Shown here: positions 43,264 to 50,836 of the stretch, piece by piece
Position numbering within the stretch: the stretch's first letter is position 1
Layout: every line of letters starts with the position of its first letter
Assembly: GCA_041394405.1 (NCBI GenBank)
Contig: JAWKIF010000006.1
Span: forward strand, 434,001-498,000
Reading direction: 5' to 3'
DNA: 64,000 bases
From: Microthrix sp041394405
GTDB lineage: Bacteria > Actinomycetota > Acidimicrobiia > Acidimicrobiales > Microtrichaceae
The notes under the pieces: generated by a model
Seen by the model: the letters and a program-made list of their open reading frames with translations, nothing else
Databases searched by the model: none
What the model was told of the DNA's origin: nothing
Made by a program: the position numbers and the translations under genes

Positions 43264-44673
43264 TCAGCGCCCCAGGGCGAGCACCTCGTCGTACCCCTTG
43301 GCAAGGCACGCCATGAGCACCTGCGGGTCGGGTACCGCCACCGGGTCGACGTTGACGCCGATGAAACAGGTGTCGGCGTAGCTCACCAGGGTGAGGTTCA
43401 TGGCTGAACCGGCATTGGGCCCGAACGCGTACTGGGCCGTCATGCGGTTGCCGACGAGGTAGACGGGAATGGGGGCGCCGGGCACGTTGGAGGCCGTGAA
43501 GTCGTTGCCCTTCAACATGGCGCCGAACAACGACGAGGTCATGGAGGTGGGCAGTCGGTTGAGGCCGTTGGAGAGCAGCTCCATGAGGTCGTTGGCCGGT
43601 TCGTCCCGGGCACCCAGCACGGCGACGCGGATCCGCCGCATCAGCTCAGCGGGGTCGTCGGGCGTCAGCGGCACCTCCACCCGGGCGGGGATGAAGGCGT
43701 TCCCGGCCTGGTTGCCGATGGTCTGCGTGCGAATGCTGATCGGCATGTTCATGCGCAGCGCCGCTGGGTTATGGGCGTGGGCTTCGTGATAGCGCCGAAG
43801 ACCCAGGGCCACCCCCGCCACAAAGGCGTCGTTGAGCCGGCCGCCCACGGCCCGGCCGGCCGCTTTGGCCTCCGCCAACGGGAACGCCAGCGTGTCGAAG
43901 CGCACCGACAGCGAACGCTTGGTGATCAGCTTGCTCATGGGGGTGGCGGGCTTGATCATGCGCACCACCGAGGCCGACAGTTCCTCGGCGCTGGCCAGGG
44001 CCCCGACCGGGTCGCTCACTGCGCCCAGGGCCGAACCGAGACCCCGGCGAGCCCACGAGGCAAACAGCCCGGCGTTGCGGCGGGTTTCGTGCGCCAGCGC
44101 GTCGCTCATGCGTTCGGGCTGGCTCAGCACGTGCACGTTCGGCTCGGGCGGGAGCTCCGGAGGGGCCTGATCGGCGCTGAGGTCGAACAGGGCAAACTGC
44201 AGCTTCATGCCGCCCACGCCATCGGTGATGGAGTGGTGGATCTTGATGATGATGGCGCTGGAGCCCCCGGCCATGCCATCAACCACGGTGAGCTCCCACA
44301 GGGGCCGAGCCCGGTCGAAGCCCTGCATGCCCACCGGCTCGGCCAGCGCCAGCACGTCGTGCAGGGTGGCGTCTTCGGAGACCGTTGCGAACCGAAGGTG
44401 GTACCCCAGGTCGAAGTAAGGGTCGAACTCCCACCGTGGCGGCGCCACCGACAACGGGTTGGCTCGCACCCGCTGGCGCAGCCGCGGGATGACCCTGCTG
44501 AGGTAGTCCACCTGGTGACGCACGCGTTCGTGGTCCAGCTGGCCCTCGAACGTGGACACCGTGACGATGGTGGAGCGCAACAGCGGGTCCTTTTCGATGC
44601 TCCACATCAGCGCGTCGCTGTCGCTCATGCGGTCCTCGAATTCAAAGGACTCGATCTCAGTTAGCTCGACCAC
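43264..44673 (-). CDS. Wax ester synthase / diacylglycerol acyltransferase (WS/DGAT)
   Basis: The enzyme esterifies acyl-CoA to diacylglycerol or a fatty alcohol, making storage triacylglycerol or wax. The 469-residue length and motifs are typical: RPLWELTVVDGMAGG, catalytic HHSITDG (residues 146-152, HHxxxDG) and NDAFVAGVALGLRRY. The C-terminal NVPGAPIPVYLVGNRM is followed by FGPNAGSAMNLTLVSYADTC. I chose the GTG at 44673 because AGGAGA lies nine bases upstream. It precedes a geranylgeranyl-reductase-like gene and a nitronate monooxygenase on the same strand, probably one operon. Neutral-lipid storage is common in lipid-accumulating actinobacteria. Confidence 0.95.
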   Translation of the reverse strand: MVELTEIESFEFEDRMSDSDALMWSIEKDPLLRSTIVTVSTFEGQLDHERVRHQVDYLSRVIPRLRQRVRANPLSVAPPRWEFDPYFDLGYHLRFATVSEDATLHDVLALAEPVGMQGFDRARPLWELTVVDGMAGGSSAIIIKIHHSITDGVGGMKLQFALFDLSADQAPPELPPEPNVHVLSQPERMSDALAHETRRNAGLFASWARRGLGSALGAVSDPVGALASAEELSASVVRMIKPATPMSKLITKRSLSVRFDTLAFPLAEAKAAGRAVGGRLNDAFVAGVALGLRRYHEAHAHNPAALRMNMPISIRTQTIGNQAGNAFIPARVEVPLTPDDPAELMRRIRVAVLGARDEPANDLMELLSNGLNRLPTSMTSSLFGAMLKGNDFTASNVPGAPIPVYLVGNRMTAQYAFGPNAGSAMNLTLVSYADTCFIGVNVDPVAVPDPQVLMACLAKGYDEVLALGR

Positions 44674-44747
44674 GGATACTTCTCTCCTCGACGGCGGACA
44701 AGGACATCCTGTCCGAGCGCCGAGACCTCTGTCACGACCGGGCCTTC

Positions 44748-46421
44748 TCAATCGGCAGTTTCGGGTTCCTCGCAGACGTAGCTGGCGTTGAACGTGTCGC
44801 TACGCTGCTCGCCCGTGGCGACGATGGTGATGGTGCGGCGGGTGGTGATGTTGCCGCAGCGCAGTCCGGCTTCGCCCTCCTTCTCGCCGCTCTGGGCCGT
44901 CTGCTCGGCGTTGGCCCACTTGGTGGAGTACAGGTCGACGGTGATCGAGCTGTTGGTATAGGTGGGCCAGATCACGACGCCGTATGGGCTGGGGTTCGTG
45001 ATCTTCAGGTCGACGCCCGGGTAGGCCAGCGTGGCCTCCCGCCCGAACGGATACCGGGAGATGTAGACGGAGTGGGCCTTGTAGCGCGGAATGTCCAGGC
45101 CGCCGAAGAACGCCGCATTGAACAGGGTGGTGGCGTATTGGCTGATACCGCCGCCGGTGTCCTTGGTGAAAACGCCATCCTCGATGACGGGGGCCGACAC
45201 GAAGCCCTTCTCCTCGGTGCGTTGGCCGACGAAGTCGTTCACCGAGAACGAGCCGCCGGGCGGGATGTAGACACCTCGGGTGAGGTCGGCAATGCGGTGG
45301 ATGTTCTGCACCCGGGGCTGGCCGGCCGGGTGCTGGGTGGTGAAGCTGGCCACCTTCTCCTTCACCCCGGACTTGGATGCTTCCTCGACGCCCTCGGCGG
45401 CGCTGACGGTGGTCGTCGGCAGATCCACGTCGTGCTCCGCCTCCTCGACGGCCTTGGCGAAGACCGTTCCGGCGCCCGTGTCGCAACACACCACGGCGTC
45501 ACGCCCTGCCTGCGGGGTGGGGCCGTTGGGGCCCATGGTGAACTTCACGCCGGTGGGGTTGGATGGCGTGGGAAGCTCGTCGGCCACGAGTTCGGCGGCC
45601 GCCTCGGCGTCCACCTTGATCTCCGGCTCGTCGCCCTCGCTGTCGACTGACAACAGGGGGACGATCTGCTCGGCGGTGACCTCGGCGCTTCGCTCGCCCG
45701 CCTTGAGGGTAAAGGGGGAACCCAGCACGTTGTCGAGGTGGCCCTTCACGAGCGTCATCACGTCATCGCTGATGGGGGGCGGAATCGTCTGACGCGTTGC
45801 GGTCAACTCAATGGGCTCCCCCAGCGTGTCCAGCGAGCCGGGCAGCTCGTTGGTGATGGACGAGGTGTCGATCTTGCGGCCGGGGGTGCCCTTGGCCAGC
45901 TCGGCGGTGGTGTCGGTGAAGGTGATGCGAGGGTTGATGGGGTCGGTCCGCCGGTCGCCCTCCAGGCCCAACACGGTGAAGTTCAGCTTCTCCTCGTCGG
46001 TGTTCAACACGACGGGCAGCTCGTACTCATCAAAAAGGGTGCCCAGCCACCTCGCTGCCCGCGCGGGGCTGTACCCCTCGTGCCCGAGGGCGAGTGCGCG
46101 GTCCACGGTGGCTCCAACGTCGATCTCGTAGCCCAGGTTGCCGGCCGTCGATTCCAGCGTGAGGTCGTCCGCGGTGATGACCACCGGGGTCTCGGGAAAC
46201 CCGGCGGCCAGCTCCTGCACCTTCGATTGCAGCTCGGAGCGGTTCATGCCGCTGACGTCCTCGCCGGCCACGGTGACGTTTCGCACCACGCGGTCGTTTT
46301 GGAGCGCACCGTCGACCAGGTAGCCCACGGACAGCGCTCCCATGAGCACCAGGGGGATGGAACTGGAGATGAGGACGGCACGGCGCGACAGACCCACCCG
46401 TCCACCATCGCGCGGCCACAC
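44748..46421 (-). CDS. VanW family protein with N-terminal membrane anchor
   Basis: The protein of about 557 residues has one N-terminal membrane helix (AVLISSSIPLVLMGALSVGYLVD) and two repeats of a putative peptidoglycan-binding domain (VVRNVTVAGEDVSGMNRSEL with VVITADDLTLESTAGNLGYE, and a later FTLKAGERSAEVTAEQIVPL). The VanW domain follows (GVYIPPGGSFSVNDFVGQRT, IEDGVFTKDTGGGISQYATT, PSPYGVVIWPTYTNSSITV). VanW occurs in some vancomycin-resistance clusters, but its function is unknown and this YoaR-like form is common in ordinary genomes; no van genes are nearby. The start is uncertain: GTG 46421 is preferred, and the frame extends to 46598. Confidence 0.85.
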   Translation of the reverse strand: MWPRDGGRVGLSRRAVLISSSIPLVLMGALSVGYLVDGALQNDRVVRNVTVAGEDVSGMNRSELQSKVQELAAGFPETPVVITADDLTLESTAGNLGYEIDVGATVDRALALGHEGYSPARAARWLGTLFDEYELPVVLNTDEEKLNFTVLGLEGDRRTDPINPRITFTDTTAELAKGTPGRKIDTSSITNELPGSLDTLGEPIELTATRQTIPPPISDDVMTLVKGHLDNVLGSPFTLKAGERSAEVTAEQIVPLLSVDSEGDEPEIKVDAEAAAELVADELPTPSNPTGVKFTMGPNGPTPQAGRDAVVCCDTGAGTVFAKAVEEAEHDVDLPTTTVSAAEGVEEASKSGVKEKVASFTTQHPAGQPRVQNIHRIADLTRGVYIPPGGSFSVNDFVGQRTEEKGFVSAPVIEDGVFTKDTGGGISQYATTLFNAAFFGGLDIPRYKAHSVYISRYPFGREATLAYPGVDLKITNPSPYGVVIWPTYTNSSITVDLYSTKWANAEQTAQSGEKEGEAGLRCGNITTRRTITIVATGEQRSDTFNASYVCEEPETAD

Positions 46422-46672
46422 AGAAAAGTGGCGGCAATCCGTGGTGACGCTGAGAGTGGCTAGCGGTTTCCCCCAGGTCGTCGCCTGACCGACACCAAAT
46501 CGACTCCAAAGTCCGACGGAACTCGGTGTCATTGACGCGTCGCGTGAGGTTGGCGTGGAGGCTGCACGTCCGCGCGAACCGAGCCGCAACGTCCACACGT
46601 GGGATGGGTGTCCGGTACGTTGGGCCGACCCCGGAGCGCAGCAGCGCTCACGCCACCCTGGAGGACACGATC

Positions 46673-47518
46673 ATGCCCATCAACCCAGACGCGGTCGGAA
46701 CCACCAGCGAGCCGGTCGAGTCGTCGTGGACGTCGAAGGACTCGTTGTTGTACGCCCTGGGAATCGGGGCCGGCACCGATGACCTGGCGTTCACCACCGA
46801 GAACTCCATGAACGTCACCCAGCGTGCCTTTCCCAGCCAGGTGGTGGTGCTTGGCGACAATTCGGGCGCCTTCGCCAACATCGGCACCTTCAATCCCGCC
46901 ATGTTGGTGCACGGCGAGCAGTCGTTCGTGTTGCACGGCGAACTGCCGGTGGAGGGAACGGTCAGCACCACGGCAGAGGTGACCGCCGTGTGGGACAAGG
47001 GCAAGGGGGCTGTGGTGGAGGTGACCTCGCGGTCGCTCACCTTGGACGGAGAACCGCTGTTCGACAAGGTGATGTCGGTGTTCATCCGCGGTGAAGGCGG
47101 CTTCGGCGGCGAGCGCGGGCCCTCCGGCGCTCAGAACGTCGCCCCGGACCGGGCGCCGGACGCCGAGCGGACCTTGACCACCAGGCACGATCAAGCACTG
47201 CTCTACCGCCTGTCCGGCGACCGGAATCCGCTGCACTCCGATCCGTCGTTCGCGCAGCTGGCCGGCTTCGATCGCCCGATCCTGCATGGGCTCTGCACGT
47301 ACGGGTTCACTGGCCGGGCGTTGTTGAGCGCGCTCTGCGGCGACGACCCAGGGCAGTTCCGGTCCATGGCCGGGCGGTTCTCGTCACCGGTGTACCCGGG
47401 CGAGGATCTGACCGTGCGCATCTGGAGCACGGGCGATGGCGAGGCGCTGTTCCGTACCCACGGAGGAGACGACCGCGTCGTGCTCGACGCCGGCCGGGTC
47501 ACCTTCGGCGCGCCGTAG
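46673..47518 (+). CDS. MaoC-family (hotdog) enoyl-CoA hydratase
   Basis: The 281-residue double-hotdog protein matches hydratase-2/MFE-2-type enzymes, which hydrate trans-2-enoyl-CoA to (R)-3-hydroxyacyl-CoA. The N-terminal half (DSLLYALGIGAGTDDLAFTT, VLHGELPVEGTVSTTAEVT) lacks catalysis. The C-terminal half carries the motif YRLSGDRNPLHSDPSFAQLA with the Asp/His dyad and FDRPILHGLCTYG. The ATG at 46673 follows GGAGG with nine bases between; the longer open frame upstream is not needed. It is a single plus-strand gene converging on an AMP-dependent ligase gene, consistent with fatty-acid or sterol beta-oxidation. Confidence 0.93.
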   Translation: MPINPDAVGTTSEPVESSWTSKDSLLYALGIGAGTDDLAFTTENSMNVTQRAFPSQVVVLGDNSGAFANIGTFNPAMLVHGEQSFVLHGELPVEGTVSTTAEVTAVWDKGKGAVVEVTSRSLTLDGEPLFDKVMSVFIRGEGGFGGERGPSGAQNVAPDRAPDAERTLTTRHDQALLYRLSGDRNPLHSDPSFAQLAGFDRPILHGLCTYGFTGRALLSALCGDDPGQFRSMAGRFSSPVYPGEDLTVRIWSTGDGEALFRTHGGDDRVVLDAGRVTFGAP

Positions 47519-47536
47519 CGTCGCAGTCGGGTCGGC

Positions 47537-48982
47537 TCACAGGCCCAGGTCGGCGGCAAGCGTGCCGCGGCGCACCTTGCCCGTGGAGCTCACAGGCAAC
47601 GTCGTTCGCAGCAGCACTCGCTTGGGGCGCTTGTAGGGTGCCAGCGCTGCAGCCGCACGCTCGGCGAGGCGGGACTGTAGGGCCGAGGGCGATTCTCCCG
47701 GCGTGCTGGGCACGGCAACCACCGTGACCGCCTGGCCCCAGTCGTCGTCCGGCGCGCCGAACGCCACCACCGTCTCCACGCCCGGCACGTCCGCCAGCGC
47801 CCGCTCCACCTCGGCGGGGTACACGTTCACGCCGCCGGAGATGATCAGGTCGTCGCGTCGGCCGTCGAGGTAGAGGTAGCCACGCTCCAGCCGACCGAGG
47901 TCGCCCACGGTGAACTCCGCCGATCCATCGGCGGCAGTGCGCCAGGCCTGGGCGCTTCGCTCGGCATCACCCCAATAAGTGAACGCTGCGTAGGCGGGCG
48001 CTGCGCACCAGATGTGGCCGTCGGCGTCGATGCTGAGCCGTCGATTGGGTCGGGCCCGCCCGACCGACGTCGGGGCGGCGCGCCGGTCCTCGGGTGTGCA
48101 CACGGTGAACTGGCCCTCGGTGCTGCCGTAGAACTCCCGGACGGAGTCCGGGCCGAAGCGGGAGCGTGCCTCGTGAGCTACCTCGGGCGGGCACGGCGCT
48201 CCGGCATAAGCGACCAGCCGCATGTGGCGCCAGGCCCGCTTGGGGTCGACCGCGAAGAGTCGTTGCAGGTGAATCGGTGCAGCGAAGGTGACGGTGGGGC
48301 GGTGCTCGGCAATGGCTGCCGCAGCGAGCCGGGCGTCGAAGGGGCCTGGCACCACGACGGACCCGCCCGCCAACAGCGTGCACGCTGCAAACCGAAGGGG
48401 AGCCGAGTGGTAGAGGGGGCCTATCTGGACGTAGGAGTCGGTCGGGCAGAGCGCCCACAGCTCCATCTCCTCGGTCCACAGTGCCTCGGCGTCGGCCTCA
48501 CTGAGTACTCCCGAGTAGACGCCCTTCGGACGTCCGGTCGTGCCGGACGTGTAGGCCATCGGTCGGCCAAGCGGCCACGGGGCCAGCTCGGCGCGCCGAG
48601 GATGGTGGGCTGCTGAGGCGACCTCCCGCTCGCCGAGGACCAGCGATGGCTGCGAGTCGTCGAGGATGTAGGCGCGTTCATGGGTCAACAGCGACGTGTT
48701 GACCAGCACCGGGATGATCCCGCTGCGCAGCGCCCCCAAGGCCACCGCCAGATAGTCCAGGCTGCTGGGGGCCACCACGGCCACCCGCTCACCCCAGCCG
48801 ACTCCAGCGTCGGCCAGCCAGGCGGCCGCCCTCGCCTGGCTCTCCGAGGCATCGGTGGCCTGCGCAGCGATGGGGGAGCGCATCCGGCAAGCGTTGCCCG
48901 CTTCGACGATGGGCGGCAATTTGGGGTTGGGTGCTGCGATGGGCTCACGGTCGAGGAATCTCGGCACGGTGGGTGGTTTCAC
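47537..48982 (-). CDS. AMP-dependent acyl-CoA synthetase/ligase
   Basis: The enzyme activates a carboxylic acid as acyl-AMP and then acyl-CoA. Motifs include PMAYTSGTTGRPKGVYSG (P-loop), IGPLYHSAPLRFAACTLLAGG, REFYGSTEGQFTVCTPEDRR, the GDLGRLERGYLYLDGR hinge region, IISGGVNVYPAEVER and the catalytic lysine in SSTGKVRRG. At about 480 residues it is slightly short, with a reduced N-terminus. No ATG lies at the expected position; the GTG at 48982 is the best guess, about 15 bp from the divergent GNAT start. The substrate is unknown. It converges with the MaoC hydratase gene. Confidence 0.85.
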   Translation of the reverse strand: MKPPTVPRFLDREPIAAPNPKLPPIVEAGNACRMRSPIAAQATDASESQARAAAWLADAGVGWGERVAVVAPSSLDYLAVALGALRSGIIPVLVNTSLLTHERAYILDDSQPSLVLGEREVASAAHHPRRAELAPWPLGRPMAYTSGTTGRPKGVYSGVLSEADAEALWTEEMELWALCPTDSYVQIGPLYHSAPLRFAACTLLAGGSVVVPGPFDARLAAAAIAEHRPTVTFAAPIHLQRLFAVDPKRAWRHMRLVAYAGAPCPPEVAHEARSRFGPDSVREFYGSTEGQFTVCTPEDRRAAPTSVGRARPNRRLSIDADGHIWCAAPAYAAFTYWGDAERSAQAWRTAADGSAEFTVGDLGRLERGYLYLDGRRDDLIISGGVNVYPAEVERALADVPGVETVVAFGAPDDDWGQAVTVVAVPSTPGESPSALQSRLAERAAAALAPYKRPKRVLLRTTLPVSSTGKVRRGTLAADLGL

Positions 48983-48997
48983 CCCTACTCTCGCGCC

Positions 48998-49420
48998 ATG
49001 CAGATCAGAGCACTCAACCTTGACGACGTCGACGCCGTGTTGGCGGCTGCGGAGTTGTTCGACCACGCCCCGACCAGGGAGTGGGTCACGTTGTTCCTCC
49101 GACGCCAGGGGCACCACCTGTTCTTCGCCGAGCAGGACGGTCGGGAGGTGGGGTTCATCTCCGGCGTGGAGACCATCCACCCCGACAAGGGCACCGAGAT
49201 GCTGCTCTACGAGCTGAGCGTGGCCGAGGACGCCCGTCGGCAGGGTGTGGGAACAGCGCTGTGTCGGGAGCTGGCCGAGCAGGCCAAGGCCGATGGCTGC
49301 TACGGCATGTGGGTGCCGATGAGCGTGGACAACGATGCGGCGGCGGCCACCTACGAGGCGGCCGGGGCCCAACCGGCCGAACCCGCCACCATCTCCCTGT
49401 GGGAGTTCGGCGCTCAGTAG
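48998..49420 (+). CDS. GNAT family N-acetyltransferase
   Basis: The 140-residue single-domain GNAT has motif A (LYELSVAEDARRQGVGTALC), with the acetyl-CoA pyrophosphate loop RRQGVGTA, and a C-terminal SVDNDAAAATYEAAGAQ helix. The YELSV and PMSVDNDAA elements recall the AAC(3)-I branch, but substrate specificity cannot be inferred from this, and a protein or small-metabolite target is equally likely. The gene diverges from the AMP-dependent ligase and overlaps the end of the DUF4190 gene by seven bases. Confidence 0.88.
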   Translation: MQIRALNLDDVDAVLAAAELFDHAPTREWVTLFLRRQGHHLFFAEQDGREVGFISGVETIHPDKGTEMLLYELSVAEDARRQGVGTALCRELAEQAKADGCYGMWVPMSVDNDAAAATYEAAGAQPAEPATISLWEFGAQ

Positions 49421-50040
49421 GTGGTCGAGGTGCTGAGGGCCACGATGTAGAAGACCACGATCGCCAGGAAGATGGCGGTGGCGATCCAACCCACGATCAC
49501 GCCCGAGAGGGCCATGCCGCGGCCGCCCTGGCCGGTCTTCTTGATCTGGCTGAGGGACACGTGCCCCAACACCGCACCCACCGGGGCAAGCACCATGGGT
49601 AGGAAGCACAGGAACATCCCGCAGGCCCCGATGATGGACAGCACCAGCGATGCCACGGCCATGTTGTTGGTGGGCGGGCTCTGCACGTAGCCACCCGGTG
49701 TTCCGGGTGGGGCGTACACCGTGGCGCCCGGTGGGCCGGCCAGGTGCTGCGGCGCACCCGGCTGAACCGGAGGGGCGCCGTAGCCCGTCGGCGGGCCGTG
49801 CGTCCCGGGCTGGGCGGCAGGATTGGGCGCCCCCCAGTCGCGAGCGGTTGGTGGGCCGGTTGGTGGCTGAGGTGCTCCCCAGCCGGTCTGCGTCGGGGGC
49901 ATGGTGGGGACACCGGGTGGGGCGGCCGGCGGTGCCGGGGGCGCCACGGGGATCTCGTAGCCATCGAGGTCCTGGCCGCACACCGAGCAGGCGCTGGCCC
50001 CATCCAGGTTGGCGCTCTGGCAGCTGCGGCACGTCTTCAC
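49414..50040 (-). CDS. DUF4190 membrane protein with N-terminal zinc ribbon
   Basis: The 208-residue protein starts with a zinc-ribbon motif (CRSCQSANLDGASACSVCG, four cysteines), then a Pro/Gly-rich spacer of about 95 residues. Two membrane helices end the protein (MAVASLVLSIIGACGMFLCF and GVIVGWIATAIFLAIVVFYI), separated by LGHVSLSQIKKTGQGGRGMA. That last part is the DUF4190 pattern of actinobacterial membrane proteins of unknown function. Its 3' end overlaps the convergent GNAT gene. Confidence 0.85.
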   Translation of the reverse strand: MKTCRSCQSANLDGASACSVCGQDLDGYEIPVAPPAPPAAPPGVPTMPPTQTGWGAPQPPTGPPTARDWGAPNPAAQPGTHGPPTGYGAPPVQPGAPQHLAGPPGATVYAPPGTPGGYVQSPPTNNMAVASLVLSIIGACGMFLCFLPMVLAPVGAVLGHVSLSQIKKTGQGGRGMALSGVIVGWIATAIFLAIVVFYIVALSTSTTY

Positions 50041-50114
50041 TGGGTCCCCCGATCGAGTCGACCCTCATCCTAGGGAGTGCTCGGTCCGCAACCTCCCGAT
50101 GCTCGAAGCGGCTT

Positions 50115-50774
50115 CTAGAACAGCGACTGTTGGGGCGACTCGATACCCCGGAGCAGGTCGTAGTCCACCTCGACGCAGCCGATGTTGCGAGCCGCGGCCA
50201 GCACCTTTGCCTGTGGCTTGATGCTCTGGGCCACGAACACCCCCCGCAGCGGCCGCAGGGTGGGATCCAGCTCCAGTCGTGCCAGGTACCGGGTGAGCTG
50301 CTCCACGCCGTCGATCTCCCCGCGCCGCTTCACCTCGATGACCACGGCGGCGCCACTGGGGTCGCGACACAGCAGGTCCACTGGCCCGATGTCGGTCGAG
50401 TGCTCTCGCCGCACGAGCGTGAGGCCCTCCTCGATGTGGGTTGGATCCGCGGCCAACAACTCCTGGAGATGGGCCTCCACCCCGTCCTTTTGCAGGCCGG
50501 GGTCGGGGCCGAACTCCCAGCTCGAATCCGCGATCAACTCCTCGATGGAGATGCGCAGCGTCTCGCCCTTGGGGTTGATGACTCGCCACTCGTCCGGCTC
50601 CTCCACCAGCCGGTTGGGGGCGTTCATCCAGTTGAGGGGCTTGTAGGCGCCGCCATCGGCGTGCACCGCCACGCAACCGTCGGCCTTCACCATGATGAGG
50701 CGCACTGCGCTGGGGAGGTGGGCGGTGAGGCGCCCCTCGTAGTCAACCGAGCAGCGGGCGATGACGACACGCAT
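50115..50774 (-). CDS. nucS: Endonuclease NucS (EndoMS), mismatch-specific
   Basis: NucS cuts DNA at mismatches and carries the non-canonical mismatch repair of actinobacteria and archaea that lack MutS/MutL. The 219-residue protein has the N-terminal dimerisation domain (MRVVIARCSVDYEGRLTAHL, KADGCVAVHADGGAYKPLNW). Its PD-(D/E)xK nuclease domain has GPVDLLCRD (Asp133) and VVIEVKRRGEIDGVEQLTRY (Glu147, Lys149). The C-terminal QQSLF (215-219) fits a beta-clamp-binding peptide, as known for NucS. It is transcribed downstream of typA. The annotation is secure. Confidence 0.96.
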   Translation of the reverse strand: MRVVIARCSVDYEGRLTAHLPSAVRLIMVKADGCVAVHADGGAYKPLNWMNAPNRLVEEPDEWRVINPKGETLRISIEELIADSSWEFGPDPGLQKDGVEAHLQELLAADPTHIEEGLTLVRREHSTDIGPVDLLCRDPSGAAVVIEVKRRGEIDGVEQLTRYLARLELDPTLRPLRGVFVAQSIKPQAKVLAAARNIGCVEVDYDLLRGIESPQQSLF

Positions 50775-50836
50775 CGGCCCAGCTTGTCAGAGTCGGCCCG
50801 CGACCAGGCTGTTGCTCAAGCTCCTCAAGCCGCCGC

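Noticed and set aside
44748..46421. Vancomycin resistance from the VanW match
   Set aside because: No vanH/A/X/R/S genes nearby; stand-alone VanW-domain proteins with an N-terminal anchor are common in susceptible bacteria.
46422..46672. N-terminal extensions of the VanW or MaoC genes into the intergenic region
   Set aside because: Both frames stay open there, but the MaoC ATG at 46673 has a strong ribosome-binding site and the VanW anchor starts after 46421; the extra residues lack family features.
48998..49420. Aminoglycoside acetyltransferase AAC(3)-I
   Set aside because: Similarity is limited to general GNAT motifs; no resistance context.
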